64,000 nucleotides of DNA from Ustulina deusta. Taxonomy: Eukaryota; Ascomycota; Sordariomycetes; Xylariales; Xylariaceae. Shown here one piece after another: positions 1-11,154 of the stretch. The stretch lies in NCBI GenBank assembly GCA_023159155.1, contig JAJNNX010000021.1, forward strand, positions 310,001-374,000, written 5' to 3'. A program made the translations under genes and the position numbers. The first letter of the stretch is position 1; every line of letters starts with the position of its first letter. The notes below the pieces were generated by a model. That model did not search any database. It had not been told where the DNA came from and saw nothing but the letters and a program-made list of their open reading frames with translations.

Positions 1-1614
1 GGGCTCACCATTGTCGTTGCTCGCGAAGCTTCAGCCATCGTCGGGTTATGGCGTCATAAATCATGATCATGGTGGAGCTGTTCGGCTGCGTCCGTACCCG
101 GATCTACTGCCATGTGGCTTGTACGGAACTTTATCGCGTAGCTGTGAAAAGTATAGCGAGAAGGAAGGTAGACTGCGATACCCCGGCGATTCTGTAGGAA
201 ATTCATTTCCCTCCTAAAAGCTCTCGGTGGAAACTACACATCACGGCATCCGATATCGCTTCCTTTGGAGAGTTTGCTTTTAACACTTACTATCCGTAGT
301 TTTCATCTTCCTCTTGCGAACTCGGGCGGTCTCGGTTCCTTTTGCTCGAGTAAGGACGTACGCTAGCATTTGTAGGCGCCCGGGAGTGCTCTCTCTGAAG
401 TTCACTCTGAATAGTTTTATGCAAACTTTCTCATGGATCATTGGCCGGGTTTAGTGTAAGCGGTAATGTCTTAGCCCGAGACTCGCTCTCCCGGCCGTTC
501 CGCTTCTACAATATCTATCACTTCTCTTGGGTAGGTATCCTAGTCCCGGTTAGCTGATGTTGTGACGTAGGCGCCAGCTCTCCCATCCTGCGGTTCTAAA
601 GATGTAAGCGTAACTGCCCTGCATTTCGCGTTTGATGCGAATTCTTCCAGATGCTCCCTAGATACCTAGCGACGCGTGTTTTTGGCATGCTACTAGCATG
701 TGTTCTATCTTGTCTCCACATGAATTGGCGCGTGGCTGAGGCTTGATAAGTGACGCAATTGTTGGCCATTGCTCCAATATATTATATGGGTCTTTGTGGG
801 TATAGAGATCATCGATGGCTCAAAGTCGATCGTCTCGTTGGTGTAGATTCCTTCAGACAAAAACGTCAGACGGTTTTTGTCTTTGTACGCTTATCGCTCG
901 CTTAGTTTTCTGTACATGCCCGTCTAACAGAAGCATTCTGTCGAGGCATGTTTGATCTAGGTAGTCCAGCGTGTCTCGTGGCAGCAGCCACAATTATGGT
1001 GTATTGATATCCGACCAATCCGATTATAGAAGGTGCCAATCATACGTGGCAACTCTTAGACAGTCTCGATACGGTAGGTTTCTTGTCCCGTTACTTTCAA
1101 TAGGCACCTGGCGAAGACTTAGCGTTCCGGTGACTTCTGGGTTTAGTCTATCCCTCTATTGTCTCGGCAGTCTCTGGGCAATACTGAGAAATGCAGGGCA
1201 GCAGGACTGGGCACGCTTGGCGTCCCGGCTGTGCTGGACACCAATCCCCGCCTTCAACAATGATGATCCCTCTGATACGGATGACGAAGATGGTGCGAGC
1301 AGCCTTTACTGAATCATGAATTGCTACCACCTGAGTGCTTGGCCGCACACTCTCCAACACGGGCCTCTTTTCATCATTTAATATCATTTTTCGATCGATA
1401 CCTAAAAGTTGCGTCTCTCACTTGACAAGTTCCGCATTGTTGCTCGTCAGCGAGAACAAATGACCGCGCCCCCAGGTCGATGGCGGTCGTGGGAAATTTA
1501 TTGGCGGTAACCGTCTCGCGGATTCCCAGCAACGTAGCCGAACGCGGCATTGCTAGCTAGCCTTTCTGCCTCGATATCGGCTTGAACTCCTGAGAGGGGC
1601 TTTAGGTCTCTTCA
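1..1614. other. Intergenic, no gene recognised
   Basis: No conserved protein or RNA gene is visible on either strand. Short open frames (for example 971-1312, which opens with GTG rather than ATG) have no recognisable motif. The last few hundred bases are presumably the promoter and 5' UTR of the flippase gene starting at 1615. Confidence 0.5.
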
Positions 1615-4600
1615 ATGAGTGATCGGGAGGGCGCTGCTGCCGATGCTGTAACGGTGGTTATACCTCATCGATATGGAGATGGAACACCTGAAGACCATGG
1701 GGATGCGCCGAGCAAAGAGCGCGGACCGCTCTGGGATCCTCGACACACAATCGGCGACCGGCCGATCAGACAAACTCTTAAGGGCTCCTTCGGCCTTCTC
1801 CTTGACACATCCCGCGTGCGAATTAATCGTAGCCTGAGACGAGCGAGGGTATGGCGAGCGAGGGTAGAGACGTTTGGCGACCGCTATTATCGGAAATGGA
1901 TCATTGAAGGTCTACTCCGCCAGAAACCCCTTCCCCCAAGCAAAGATGGGAGACACATACCCCTGAATGCTGGCGCGGTTCGAAACGAGCCGCTGATAGA
2001 CGAGCGAAGCGGAAAGCCCTACAAATCGAACTCTATTCGCTCCAACCGATATACAATTTTTTCTTTCTTACCGAAACAATTAGTCTTTCAGTTTGGCAGG
2101 CTTGCGAATTTCTATTTTCTGGTAATTGGTATCCTTCAACAAGTTCCTGGCTGGAGTCCAACTGGGAGTTTTACAACACTTGGTCCTTTACTCGCCTTTA
2201 TCGCACTTATTATGGCCAAGGAGGGATGGGATGATTACCGTAGATATCTGTTAGACAGGGAAGACAACTTGGCGCTCGTTTCGGTACTTGAATCGGTTCA
2301 GACTTTGAGCGAAGGGTCACCCGCCCAAGCCTCCAGATTCTTCGGCAGAAAGTTGGAGGAGAAACGAGCACAGAGGGGCGGGGAGATAAGAGCGACAGAA
2401 CCTGAATCAGAAAAGGGGCACGAAAAACGGTGGGCTCGGATTAAGTGGCGAGACATCAAGGTCGGCGACGTCGTTCGATTGGAGAGGAATGAAAGGGTAC
2501 CCGCTGACATCGCCCTTCTCCATGCGAATGGTGCCAATTCGGTCGCATATATCGACACAATGGCGCTCGATGGAGAGACCAACTTGAAAAGCAAGCAGCC
2601 TTCTATACTTGTTGCAAACCGATGCGACACGATCGCGAATCTAGAGAAATGCGTGGGGGAGCTTGTATGCGAGGATCCTAACGCTGATCTCTATAAATTC
2701 GAGGGTAGTATCACAGTTGATGGCGAAACTATGCCATTAACTACCAACGAGGTAGTATTTCGCGGTTCTACAATTCGGAATACCAGCGAGACAATTGGGG
2801 TTGTCATCACCACAGGCGAAGAATGCAAAATCCGTATGAATGCGAATCAAAATGTGCGCGCAAAATCGCCGAAAATCAACAGATTCACCAATCGTATTGT
2901 GGTTTCCCTCGTGTTTATTCTGCTCGCCATAACAGCTGGTATCAGTGGGGGTTATCTTCTTTGGCAACGTCAATATGAGAAGAAAAACCCCTTCTTGTCA
3001 CCCATACCTGTATCCGCCGGCGCCATCATTGTCGGAACAATCATTCTTCTAAATGGGCTCATCCCACTGTCTTTATATATTGTTATCGAATTTGTGAAGG
3101 TTGTTCAAGCTTACCAACTGAACGATATCGAGATGTACGATCCTGAAACAGACACGCCCATTTCCATCAACACCAACACTATCCTTGAGGACTTGGGTCA
3201 AGTTAATTACATCTTTTCTGATAAGACTGGTACTTTGACCGAAAATAACATGCAGTTCCGGAGGCTTACAGTAGGAGGAACAAGCTGGCTACACACCATG
3301 GATAAAAATACAGAAGATGTTGAAGCTACCATTCCCGCGACAGAGAACTCGGAACCCGACTCTGGGGGAATTTCGACTTCATATCTAAGACCGGGGACTG
3401 AAGCAATGCTAGACTATATCCGCCAGTTTCCCAACACGGCATTCTCCAAGGAAGCCCGGCAGTTTCTGCTGTGCATTGCTCTATGCCACACTTGCCTACC
3501 TGAAACCTCTGAGGACGGCAAGATCTCGTTTCAGGCTGCCTCGCCGGATGAAGTGGCCCTCTTACAAGCGGCCCAAGACATGGGCTATCTTCTAGTTGAC
3601 CGTCCCGCGCAGTCCATGAAACTCACAGTACCTAACCAATCTGGGGAGCCGATTACCGAAATCTACAACATTCTGAAAGTAATCGAGTTCAGTAGTAACC
3701 GAAAGCGAATGTCGATCGTCGTACGAATGCCAGATGGTCGGATTTGTGTGATCTGCAAAGGTGCCGATAATGTCATCATGAGCCGTCTTAGACTGTCCGA
3801 ACTCGCCGCCATGACAGCGGGCGAAGTTGGCCGCAAAGCCCGCGAGCGCCACAGCGTCGAAGCTGAAAGGGCCATGCGGCGAAAAAATAGTTTGACCACG
3901 CCTCGGAACAGCCATGGGCGACGTTCAAGCTTCTTTCGGCCGCATAGTAATCGAACCTCGAAAGACCTAAGAAGGTTAAGCAGAGCTGACAGGCAAGAAG
4001 AGAACGAATTACGCACGCTATATTGTGAGCCGATGGATCTCTCTGATGATGATAGTGATAACGGTCGTGATGGTATTATCGATGAGTCTATTGCTGCCGA
4101 TGAAGCGAGGGTCTTCGAAAAGTGTTTTAAGCACATCGAAAAGTATGCTACAGAGGGCCTGCGCATCTTGCTCTATGGATACAGGTATATCAGTGACAAG
4201 GAGTTTGAAGAGTGGGACACTGCCTTTAAGGCTGCGACTACTAGTCTCATAGACAGGCAAGAACACATTGAAAAGGCAGCAGAGGCCATTGAGAAGGACT
4301 TCGAGCTTGCCGGCGGCAGTGCGATTGAGGACAAGCTTCAAGCTGGGGTTCCCGAGACCATCGATAAGCTAAGACGAGCGAACATCAAGGTGTGGATGTT
4401 AACCGGAGACAAACGAGAGACGGCTATCAACATCGCGCGCTCGGCAAATTTGGCTAAATCGTTCTCTGAGATCTATACGCTCGATGCGACGATCGCCGAC
4501 CCGCACCAAACCATGAGAAGAACCTTCGTCGACATCGAGCGAGATCTGGTCTCACATTCGGTTCTCGTCATCGACGGTCACACTCTAAGCGTCGTGGAAA

Positions 4601-5959
4601 AAGACAAAGTCCTGACTGCCATGTTCTTTGAGCTTGCTGTTCGCATCGATTCCGTGATCTGCTGCCGTGCCTCGCCCAATCAAAAAGCGACTCTGGTCAG
4701 GGGCATCCGAGATAAAAATCCATCTTGCGTCACGTTAGCAATTGGCGACGGCGCGAACGATATCGCAATGATCCAGGCCTCTCATGTGGGCATTGGCATA
4801 TCTGGTCGGGAGGGTCTCCAGGCTGCCCGGGTTGCGGATTATGCTATTGCGCAGTTCCGATTTCTTCAGCGACTTTTGCTTGTTCATGGTCATTGGCTAT
4901 AGTAAGCAATCCCCTACCCCCTTCCTTTGCAGACGGTGTTCCCATCGCTTGGCACCGCATTCGGCATCATATAGTTGTTGGATACTCACTCGCATGCTCG
5001 TTACTCTAAGATGTCCGCTAACCCCTTCAACCTAGCCTGAGAACAAGTAAATATATTCTCTGCACATTTTGGAAAGAATGGGTCTTCTATATCATCCAGG
5101 CCCAGTTTCAAGGTTTCACAGGCTACAGCGGAACGTCGCTCTATCAGTCGTGGAGTCTGACAGCCTACAATGCCGCTTTTACTTCCTTACCTACATTCTT
5201 CATTGGACTTTGCGAACAGGACTTATCGCCCGAGACCCTCCTTGCGGTCCCCGAGCTATACGCGTTCGGCCAACAGGACGAGGGTATCAACCTAAAGAAA
5301 TGCATCGCCTATCTACTGACGGGTACCGTTGACACGATCGTGGTGTTCTTGATCATATTATTCGAATTCAAGTGCAATCTCACCGGCTCCCCCAATAATC
5401 ACCAGTCACATGACAACTCGCTCTTCCCAATGGGCTCCCTCGCTCTGACTATCGTAATTGTCCTAATCAACGTCAAGATCCTGTAAGTATCGCCCCCGTC
5501 AGTGATGATTGTCAATCGCCTCTGACCTTTGTTATCAGTATCCTCGAGATGCACAATAAGACATGGCTTCCACTAGTTGCCTGCGCCCTGTCGATTTCTC
5601 TCTGGTTCTTCTTTAGTCTAATAGTCGACGTCCTTCCGTCCAAATATTCCCGGGATTCGCCGTACCGCGTATACCACGCCTTCACGGAGGACTTCGCGAA
5701 CAGCCTCGCCTGGTGGGCCGTCGCCATCATCGGCATCCTCATCGTGGTGGGCACTAACCTGGGCTTCACGGCGGTGCAGAGGGTCTTCTTCCCCACGGAT
5801 CGGAATCTATGGCAGGAGATGGAGAAACTGGGCGATGTGGACAGGATCGCCAGGGAGTATAACCTTGAAGAGGCCCGCCCTCCACTCTCCGGTTATCCGG
5901 GGGATCCGTCGTCTCGTCGCAGCGGGGACGCCTCTGTGCGGAAACCCTGCGATCTCTGA
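1615..5959 (+). CDS. P4-type ATPase, phospholipid flippase (Dnf3-like)
   Basis: Membrane ATPase of the P4 family, which moves phospholipids from the outer to the cytosolic leaflet of Golgi or plasma membranes, usually with a Cdc50-type partner. Three exons join in frame: 1615-4901, 5036-5482 and 5539-5959, giving 1384 aa. Visible motifs: DGET at residues 319-322 (actuator domain), DKTGTLT with the phosphorylated Asp536, the nucleotide-binding-domain region that follows, and the hinge GDGANDIAMIQ near residue 1045. Transmembrane segments flank the actuator domain, and a cluster of them fills exons 2-3. The first intron falls right after HGHW, and the frame resumes with the typical KYIL...FWKEW segment. 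The sequence KEGWDDYRRY after the first membrane pair and the overall length resemble yeast Dnf3 more than Drs2 or Neo1; this subfamily assignment is inferred. ATG 1615 is the first start of the open frame. No lesion was seen. Confidence 0.93.
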
Positions 5960-6045
5960 GTTACAAGTCGCATGGCGTGGGGTCTTGAGATTTCGGGATT
6001 AGGACTCCGAAGTTTAGTTATAGGTAATAGACAGAAATTAACGAG

Positions 6046-6092
6046 TTTTTATTTTATTTTTATTTTTATTTTTATTTTTATTTTTATTTTTT
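6046..6092. repeat. (ATTTTT)n microsatellite
   Basis: About eight near-perfect copies of a T-rich hexamer lie about 90 bases downstream of the flippase stop codon, probably in or just past its 3' UTR. Confidence 0.9.
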
Positions 6093-6835
6093 ATCAGCGC
6101 ATTTAGTCGGTCCGCTATATTTCAGTGATGTTCTTTTACGGAGATATCTACCATCATTTATGTGCCCATGACGTGGGAGGCTCCGGTCTAGACCTTCTAT
6201 GTTCACTGCGGCTGGGTTACAGCGCTATCGATACTCACCCATCTACCTGAATTGGATGTCACTATTGAGCAGAGGGCTGCTGAGAGACCTCGGTAGGCGA
6301 GGATGGTCATGACTATTGTTTTGATGATTAAGTACCATAGCAGAAGCTTTCTCTCTCTTGTTCGTCGCCGGGCTTTACGCTTTAGCACGATGGACCTGTT
6401 CTTCTTGGATACTAAGTAGGTACCAGGTGCTCTGCCTGATACCCTAATGGGGGGAGGTAGTAGGGTGACATGCGTGGCGTGTACATGTATAGGGTGCCGA
6501 TGACTGTCGCAGCTAACACGACCCGAGTTGAGTACCTAGGTAATTTAGGGGAACGTGCATCCTGCTTACTTGGGACATTTGGGGCAGTGTTGTTTCTGCC
6601 GTGTTGGTTGGAGTGTCCGTTTTGCCTTCACTGCATTCGCTGGCCTGCCCTCCCAATGGTGCCGCTGTCTATGAGAACGAAGGCAACTAAAATCGGAGGA
6701 TGCCTCACAGCCTGCTTTTCGTGATGCTTGCTTGGGGCCAATCAACCCCTTGTCTGCTGCGGGTATCATGCAGGAATCAACTTCACTTCTTTTCAAGTGA
6801 CCTTACGTAGAGCCGGTATGAAAGCTGTATTTATG

Positions 6836-6863
6836 TTAGGGTGCCGTGACTGCTGCACCCTAA
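6836..6863. repeat. 9-bp perfect inverted repeat
   Basis: TTAGGGTGC at 6836-6844 is followed after a 10-nt loop by GCACCCTAA at 6855-6863. The same 9-mer recurs at 7327-7335, and a partial copy (AGGGTGCCG) lies near 6490. Whether it is a protein-binding palindrome or an RNA hairpin cannot be told. Confidence 0.6.
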
Positions 6864-7084
6864 AATACATGGGCGGCTTACACCTATACACTGTGTTGGC
6901 TAGCCTGTTGGAGGTTCATCGTGGGTTTGGGCACAGGAATCTCAACGTCTTTTCTTGACCTTGGATGTTTCGTCAACCTTGCAACCTTCAACACCATTTT
7001 CTGTCCGCCTGTTACAATCATCGAACTGCTTGCCATTCCTTCCATCAACGCCTTTCTTCGCCGCGACAACCACGTCTTGCCAGA

Positions 7085-8597
7085 ATGGACCAATACGAGT
7101 TCAATCAGTTCACGAACGAGTACCTGCCATTTCTCGACCCGAACTACGGGAACAACTATCTCGCGACAATCGATCCTGTGCTGCTGCCGTTTGGCTCTGG
7201 CTCTGACTTTCCCTTTGAGCAGCAAGAGCAGCTAGGGTGGGAGGGGCAGAGCTGGCTAGCTCTGCCATCCCGTAGTGACCTCGGGCCGCCAGCACAGTGG
7301 GTTTTTTTTTTAGCACATGCTGACTCTTAGGGTGCAAAGGGTGGCGCAAAGCAGGGATAAAGATAATATGGGTTACTCTGGGGTCGCTACCTATGACGCA
7401 ACATCATCCCCTCCTAGGGTTTCCTGCCCCTCCCCGACCTGCGAGCACAAATGTAATTCGGAAGATGCTTTGCGTGAACATATAAGCTCAGCTCATGTGG
7501 GGCAGCACTTCGTCATCAGCCAGTCTCCGTTCAAGTGTCACTGTGGAAAGGAGTTCGCAAGACTCTACACATTAGAGCGCCACATTCAATCCGCTCGAAA
7601 GCATGTTGTCCCTGAGCACCCCTGCCATGAATGCACCGCCTATCAAGGCAAGAACGGCTTTAGGCGAAAGGATCATCTTGTCCAGCACCTCAGAGTCTTC
7701 CACAAATACGACCATGATCAACTCGCGGCATTATTCCGACCTCGTCGGACGCGTATGCTCCACATCCCGGTGTGCCACTTTGAGAGCTGCGAATATTACC
7801 GTGGCCCTGAGTTCAAGGATCTGGACATTGGGCAGCAAGAAAAGAACCGACCTTTTGATAAACAGTCTGATTATACCGCGCATATGAAGGAGGAACATGA
7901 CTGGTCTCCCTATCCTTGCAAAGTCCCGGGCTGCACCAAGCTAGATGGAAAGGGATTTTTCAGCACAACTGCGCTTGAAAAGCATTGCAAGGAGAAACAT
8001 CCAGGAAGCACGATACCTGTGCATACACCTCAGAATGATGTCGCAGAGACAGTCAGATGCGATTACTGCCAGAAAAATATCAAATCCAGCTACCTTACAA
8101 CCCACCAGTCATCCTATTGCAAAGGGGAAGTTAAATGCAGGTATTGCCATAAGCCCGTGGAATCCGGGAACCTAAATGCCCATCAATAGAAAGATTGCAA
8201 AAAGGAAATTGAATGCGAGTATTGCCATAAGCCCGTGGAATCCGGGAACCTAAATACCCATCAACAGAAAGATTGCAAAGGGGAAGTTAACTGCAAGTAT
8301 TGCCATGAGCCCGTGCTATACAGGGAACAATTTACCCATCAACGGAGAGATTGCAAAGGGGAAGTTAAATGCGAGCATTGCCATGAGCTCGTGCTATACA
8401 GGGAACAAGATTCCCATGAATGGAGAGATTGCAAAGGGAAAGTTAAATGCGAGCATTGCCATAAGCTCGTGGAGAAGCAGCAGCTACCTCAGCATCGACG
8501 CGAGTCTTGTGCGGGAAAACGAAAATGCAAACGATGCTCAAAAATGGTGGAGAGTCGACTACTGAGGTGGGGCCGGTGCACAGACTGTTGCAACTAA
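7085..8597 (+). pseudogene. C2H2 zinc-finger protein with tandem C2HC repeats, interrupted by an in-frame TAG
   Basis: Probable exon 1 is 7085-7236 and exon 2 starts at 7331. The proposed intron has a weak GTGGGA donor, a GCTGAC branch site and a TAG acceptor, and it restores frame, but it is inferred. The protein has an acidic/aromatic N-terminus, then several C2H2-type fingers, for example Cys-X-Cys...His pairs around 7530-7600 and 7620-7710. From 8058 there are seven tandem 26-residue units (78 bp) with the pattern C-X2-C-X11-H-X4-C, reminiscent of C2HC or TRAF-like zinc fingers. Frame is kept to the stop at 8597, but TAG at 8187-8189 stops translation in the second unit, where the third unit has CAG. 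As it stands the product ends after about one and a half units. It may be a pseudogene, or the truncated protein may function. Binding target unknown. Confidence 0.7.
8058..8575 (+). repeat. 78-bp tandem repeat coding for C2HC units
   Basis: About six and a half copies of a 78-bp unit, each coding for a 26-residue C-X2-C-X11-H-X4-C module. The second and third copies are nearly identical, including the VESGNLN stretch. The second copy carries C-to-T and G-to-A differences against the third, one of which makes the TAG stop at 8187. Confidence 0.9.
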
Positions 8598-8635
8598 AGG
8601 ATGTTAGGCATCGGTTATCGCGAGGGTCTTGTCGA

Positions 8636-8870
8636 TTTTGGATCTGAATGGCTTTTATTTCCCTTTCTATCTGTCATTTTTTATCATTTCACACACCTTC
8701 CTTAGCTCTATTAGTTTTGGATCTGAATGGCTTTTATTCTCCTTTCGGTTGTTTTTTATTTTTATCATTTCACACACCCTCCTTAGCTCTATCGGTCTTG
8801 GATCTGAATGGTTTTTATTCTCCTTTCGGTTGTCTTTCATTTTTATCATTTCACACGCTATCCCTAGTTC
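8636..8870. repeat. About 80-bp tandem repeat, three copies
   Basis: Three copies begin with TTTTGGATCTGAATGG (or a close variant) at about 8636, 8715 and 8796, giving periods of 79 and 81 bp. Each holds a TTTTTATCATTTCACAC block. The array lies just after the zinc-finger gene. An open frame through it (8629-8934) codes only for hydrophobic repeats and is probably not a gene. Confidence 0.9.
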
Positions 8871-9278
8871 AGTGAAGCTTATTTATTCGCTCGTTTTGTT
8901 GTTATATATGCTTATGGTATTGGAAGCTCGATAATAGAAACATTCTTTACTTTAGCTGGTTATATATGTGCTTAATTGTGACCTGGTGGACGTAGGTCTC
9001 CTGTATGGACATCTCGCCAAAATTGCTTTTCGTGAGAATGCCATTAAACCCTCTCTTCCTGGGCAAGGAACAGTTAAGCTGCTAGGTATTGTAAGAGGCC
9101 AGCATTCGTTTCCTACTCGAATGAGATGTTGCGCGTCTAAGCTCTAGAAAGTGTTTCTAGTTTTGGATAAGAATATCATATCTCACGTAGATATGGGTGT
9201 ATAATGGGTGTCCTAAGCAGTTTTGGGTTGTCATGATCGATGATATCTCTCTTCGAGACGACGGTGTCTTACACTGCA
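8871..9278. other. Intergenic, nothing recognised
   Basis: No gene or repeat seen between the tandem array and the 3' end of the oxidase pseudogene. Confidence 0.5.
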
Positions 9279-10657
9279 CTACAACAGCGCCTTGGACTGC
9301 ATCGGTCGGATGTCTCTGAACTCCTTAGAACTCCCGATTCGCCAACTAACAGCGTCGCCCCGCCACCGCGAAATGTTCTGATTACTGTCCTCCGGTTCTA
9401 GCGGAGCCCTGACCCAGCTCCCCACAAGGGGAAACATCTTGAAACCATGTCCTAAATCGCCCGATAATAAAACGATGGAGTTCAACGTACCAGGTATGTA
9501 ATCGATAATGTAATCTGAGTCAACGGTGTTGGCAAATCAGCAGGGCACCTTGTTGATTAAAGGTCGGTTGGCTAGAGTGGGAGGGTTCTGTGCAAGCAGT
9601 TTTCGAATTCGTCGCTTGTCGTTAGCAAGCATGAAATAGCTTTCTTCCAGCGTACCCGAAGGATGAGAGACACCGGTCTCTGGGTCGATGTTAACGAACC
9701 CGCCTTCCACGGGGCACAATTTCAGGAGGTTCGTCCCGTACTCGGGCTTAAAGAAGAAACTAAGATCCCGAGCGTAAGTTCCCGGTATGCTACGAAGCGC
9801 AGACGCTTCCTTTCTGTTAACTTGACGTGCGCGACAGACCATGATTTGGTGGCGACTTGCGTCCCCGGTGACAGCACTATGCTGCAAGCTGCAGCGCCGG
9901 TCGCCACAATTATCCGCTTGGGATTATGTGTTGCATTTCGGCGAGTCTTCACACCAGTCGCCGTTCGGCTTTTGCTGATCTCCCTATTTTTGTCGAGGCT
10001 TCATAGACGATCTCGACAATGTCGCCCGCCTCCTCAAGAAATAACTAAAACACCCAATGCAACACAGGCCTCGTGAACGACTATAAGCGCGTTGGTCGAG
10101 TGGGCGTATCCGTTGTCTCAGTTAAAATACCCTTTCCATCCCAGTAAACAGCTATCTTGGAACCACTAGGCCGCTGTGACGACATCATCTCTGTTGTTAA
10201 AAAGAACGACGTGTTTTCTGACTTCGCGTGTCTCTCGGCTGATGCGCGAAACGAATTGAGTGTGTTGATGGCTTTTTCAGGCGCTTCGTCCAAACCGCAG
10301 TGCAGGAAGCCTGTCTAGTGGTAATGCGCTGTAAAAAGTGGCGTCTTCCAGGTCTTCAGGGCCTCATAAATTCGTCGCAGGTAGGTTACTTAGCGTGTCA
10401 GCTAGGCGTGTATAGACATTTCGGCAGCGAATGATAGAGGCGCACCACTGCCAAGTTAGCATAGAAATTATTATTATATTCAACTCGCAGGATCTTGTTC
10501 ACGTCATTAGCGACTGAGAAGTCGCTCGGGACCTGGGCGCCCTTATCGAAAACTGTGATATCGTGGTATCCGGCCTGGGCCAAGTGTAGCGCTGTGGACA
10601 AGCCGAAAGTCCCTGCACCAAGATGATTATTGGGTCAGAGTTTGAAAAGGGACTCAT
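9279..10657 (-). pseudogene. FAD-dependent amino-acid/amine oxidase (fructosyl-amino-acid/sarcosine oxidase-like), pseudogene
   Basis: Relic of a DAO-fold flavoenzyme that would oxidise secondary amines or fructosyl amino acids. It spans the full family length (about 440 codons) but in several frames. In order on the minus strand: an ATG at 10657; the Rossmann FAD motif around 10620 (IIIL.GAGTFGLSTALHL), where one base appears lost; ANDVNKI...EY; the TGFLHCG segment near 10300; KRIIVATGAAACS near 9920; FFFKPE near 9760; then FANTVDSDYIIDY and LLSGD.GHGFKMFP near 9450; and a terminal TAG at 9279. Lesions: frameshifts near 10620, near 10030 and near 9830, and TGA at 9539-9537 where the family has Trp (CWF). 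The frame between 10300 and 10600 is also interrupted. The order of motifs and the intact ends show decay in place rather than a fragment. Exact substrate class is uncertain. Confidence 0.88.
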
Positions 10658-11154
10658 AACATTTTGCAAACTGCGCAATTGATTTCATCAATTGGTCTAT
10701 TTCAGCTTATAAAGCGATAACATCTAAGCTCATAAAGCACCTTTGCAAGTGTTGCCACGTGAATGCGAGCTTCATAGAGACACTGGACAACGATGAGTGA
10801 AGCCCGCATTGGTGCGGTTCAAAGCGACCTGAACAGAGTGAGTGGCGTGATGGGGGTTGAGTATTAGCTATCTTCGGGTGGGTTACCGATGATCGGGATT
10901 GTTTATAGGCTGCATGTCGTATTGCAGTTCCATAGAGCTCGGCTCGTCACAGTGATATTGTGCCGGATTGCGTAGTGCAGCTATGAGTTGTAGACCAAAG
11001 GAGATGCATATACGTATGGGGAACGTGCTTGGAACAATACTAACTAACTACTTACCTAGGTGTTCCATCTCTAATTCACCTGGCAATATAGTATACAAGG
11101 GACTGTTTTCAAGTGCCCATATTCGGGACGAGACCGAATGGCCATCAAGGCTGA
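10658..11154. other. Intergenic, nothing recognised
   Basis: Lies upstream of the dead oxidase and downstream of the cyclodeaminase-like gene. A CTTACCTAGGTG palindrome-like motif is at about 11051-11062. No gene was seen. Confidence 0.5.

Larger units (their letters stand above)
5960..7084. other. Intergenic between flippase and zinc-finger gene
   Basis: Holds the ATTTTT microsatellite and an inverted repeat at 6836-6863. No supported gene; open frames here (for example 6470-6724) lack conserved features. The last part would be the zinc-finger gene promoter. Confidence 0.5.

Noticed and set aside
971..1312. 113-residue open frame
   Set aside because: Opens with GTG, has no family motif and no codon-pattern support.
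3663..4166. 167-residue minus-strand frame inside the flippase
   Set aside because: Antisense shadow of a well-supported coding exon.
8629..8934. Hydrophobic 101-residue frame
   Set aside because: Arises from the 80-bp tandem repeat; no support as a gene.
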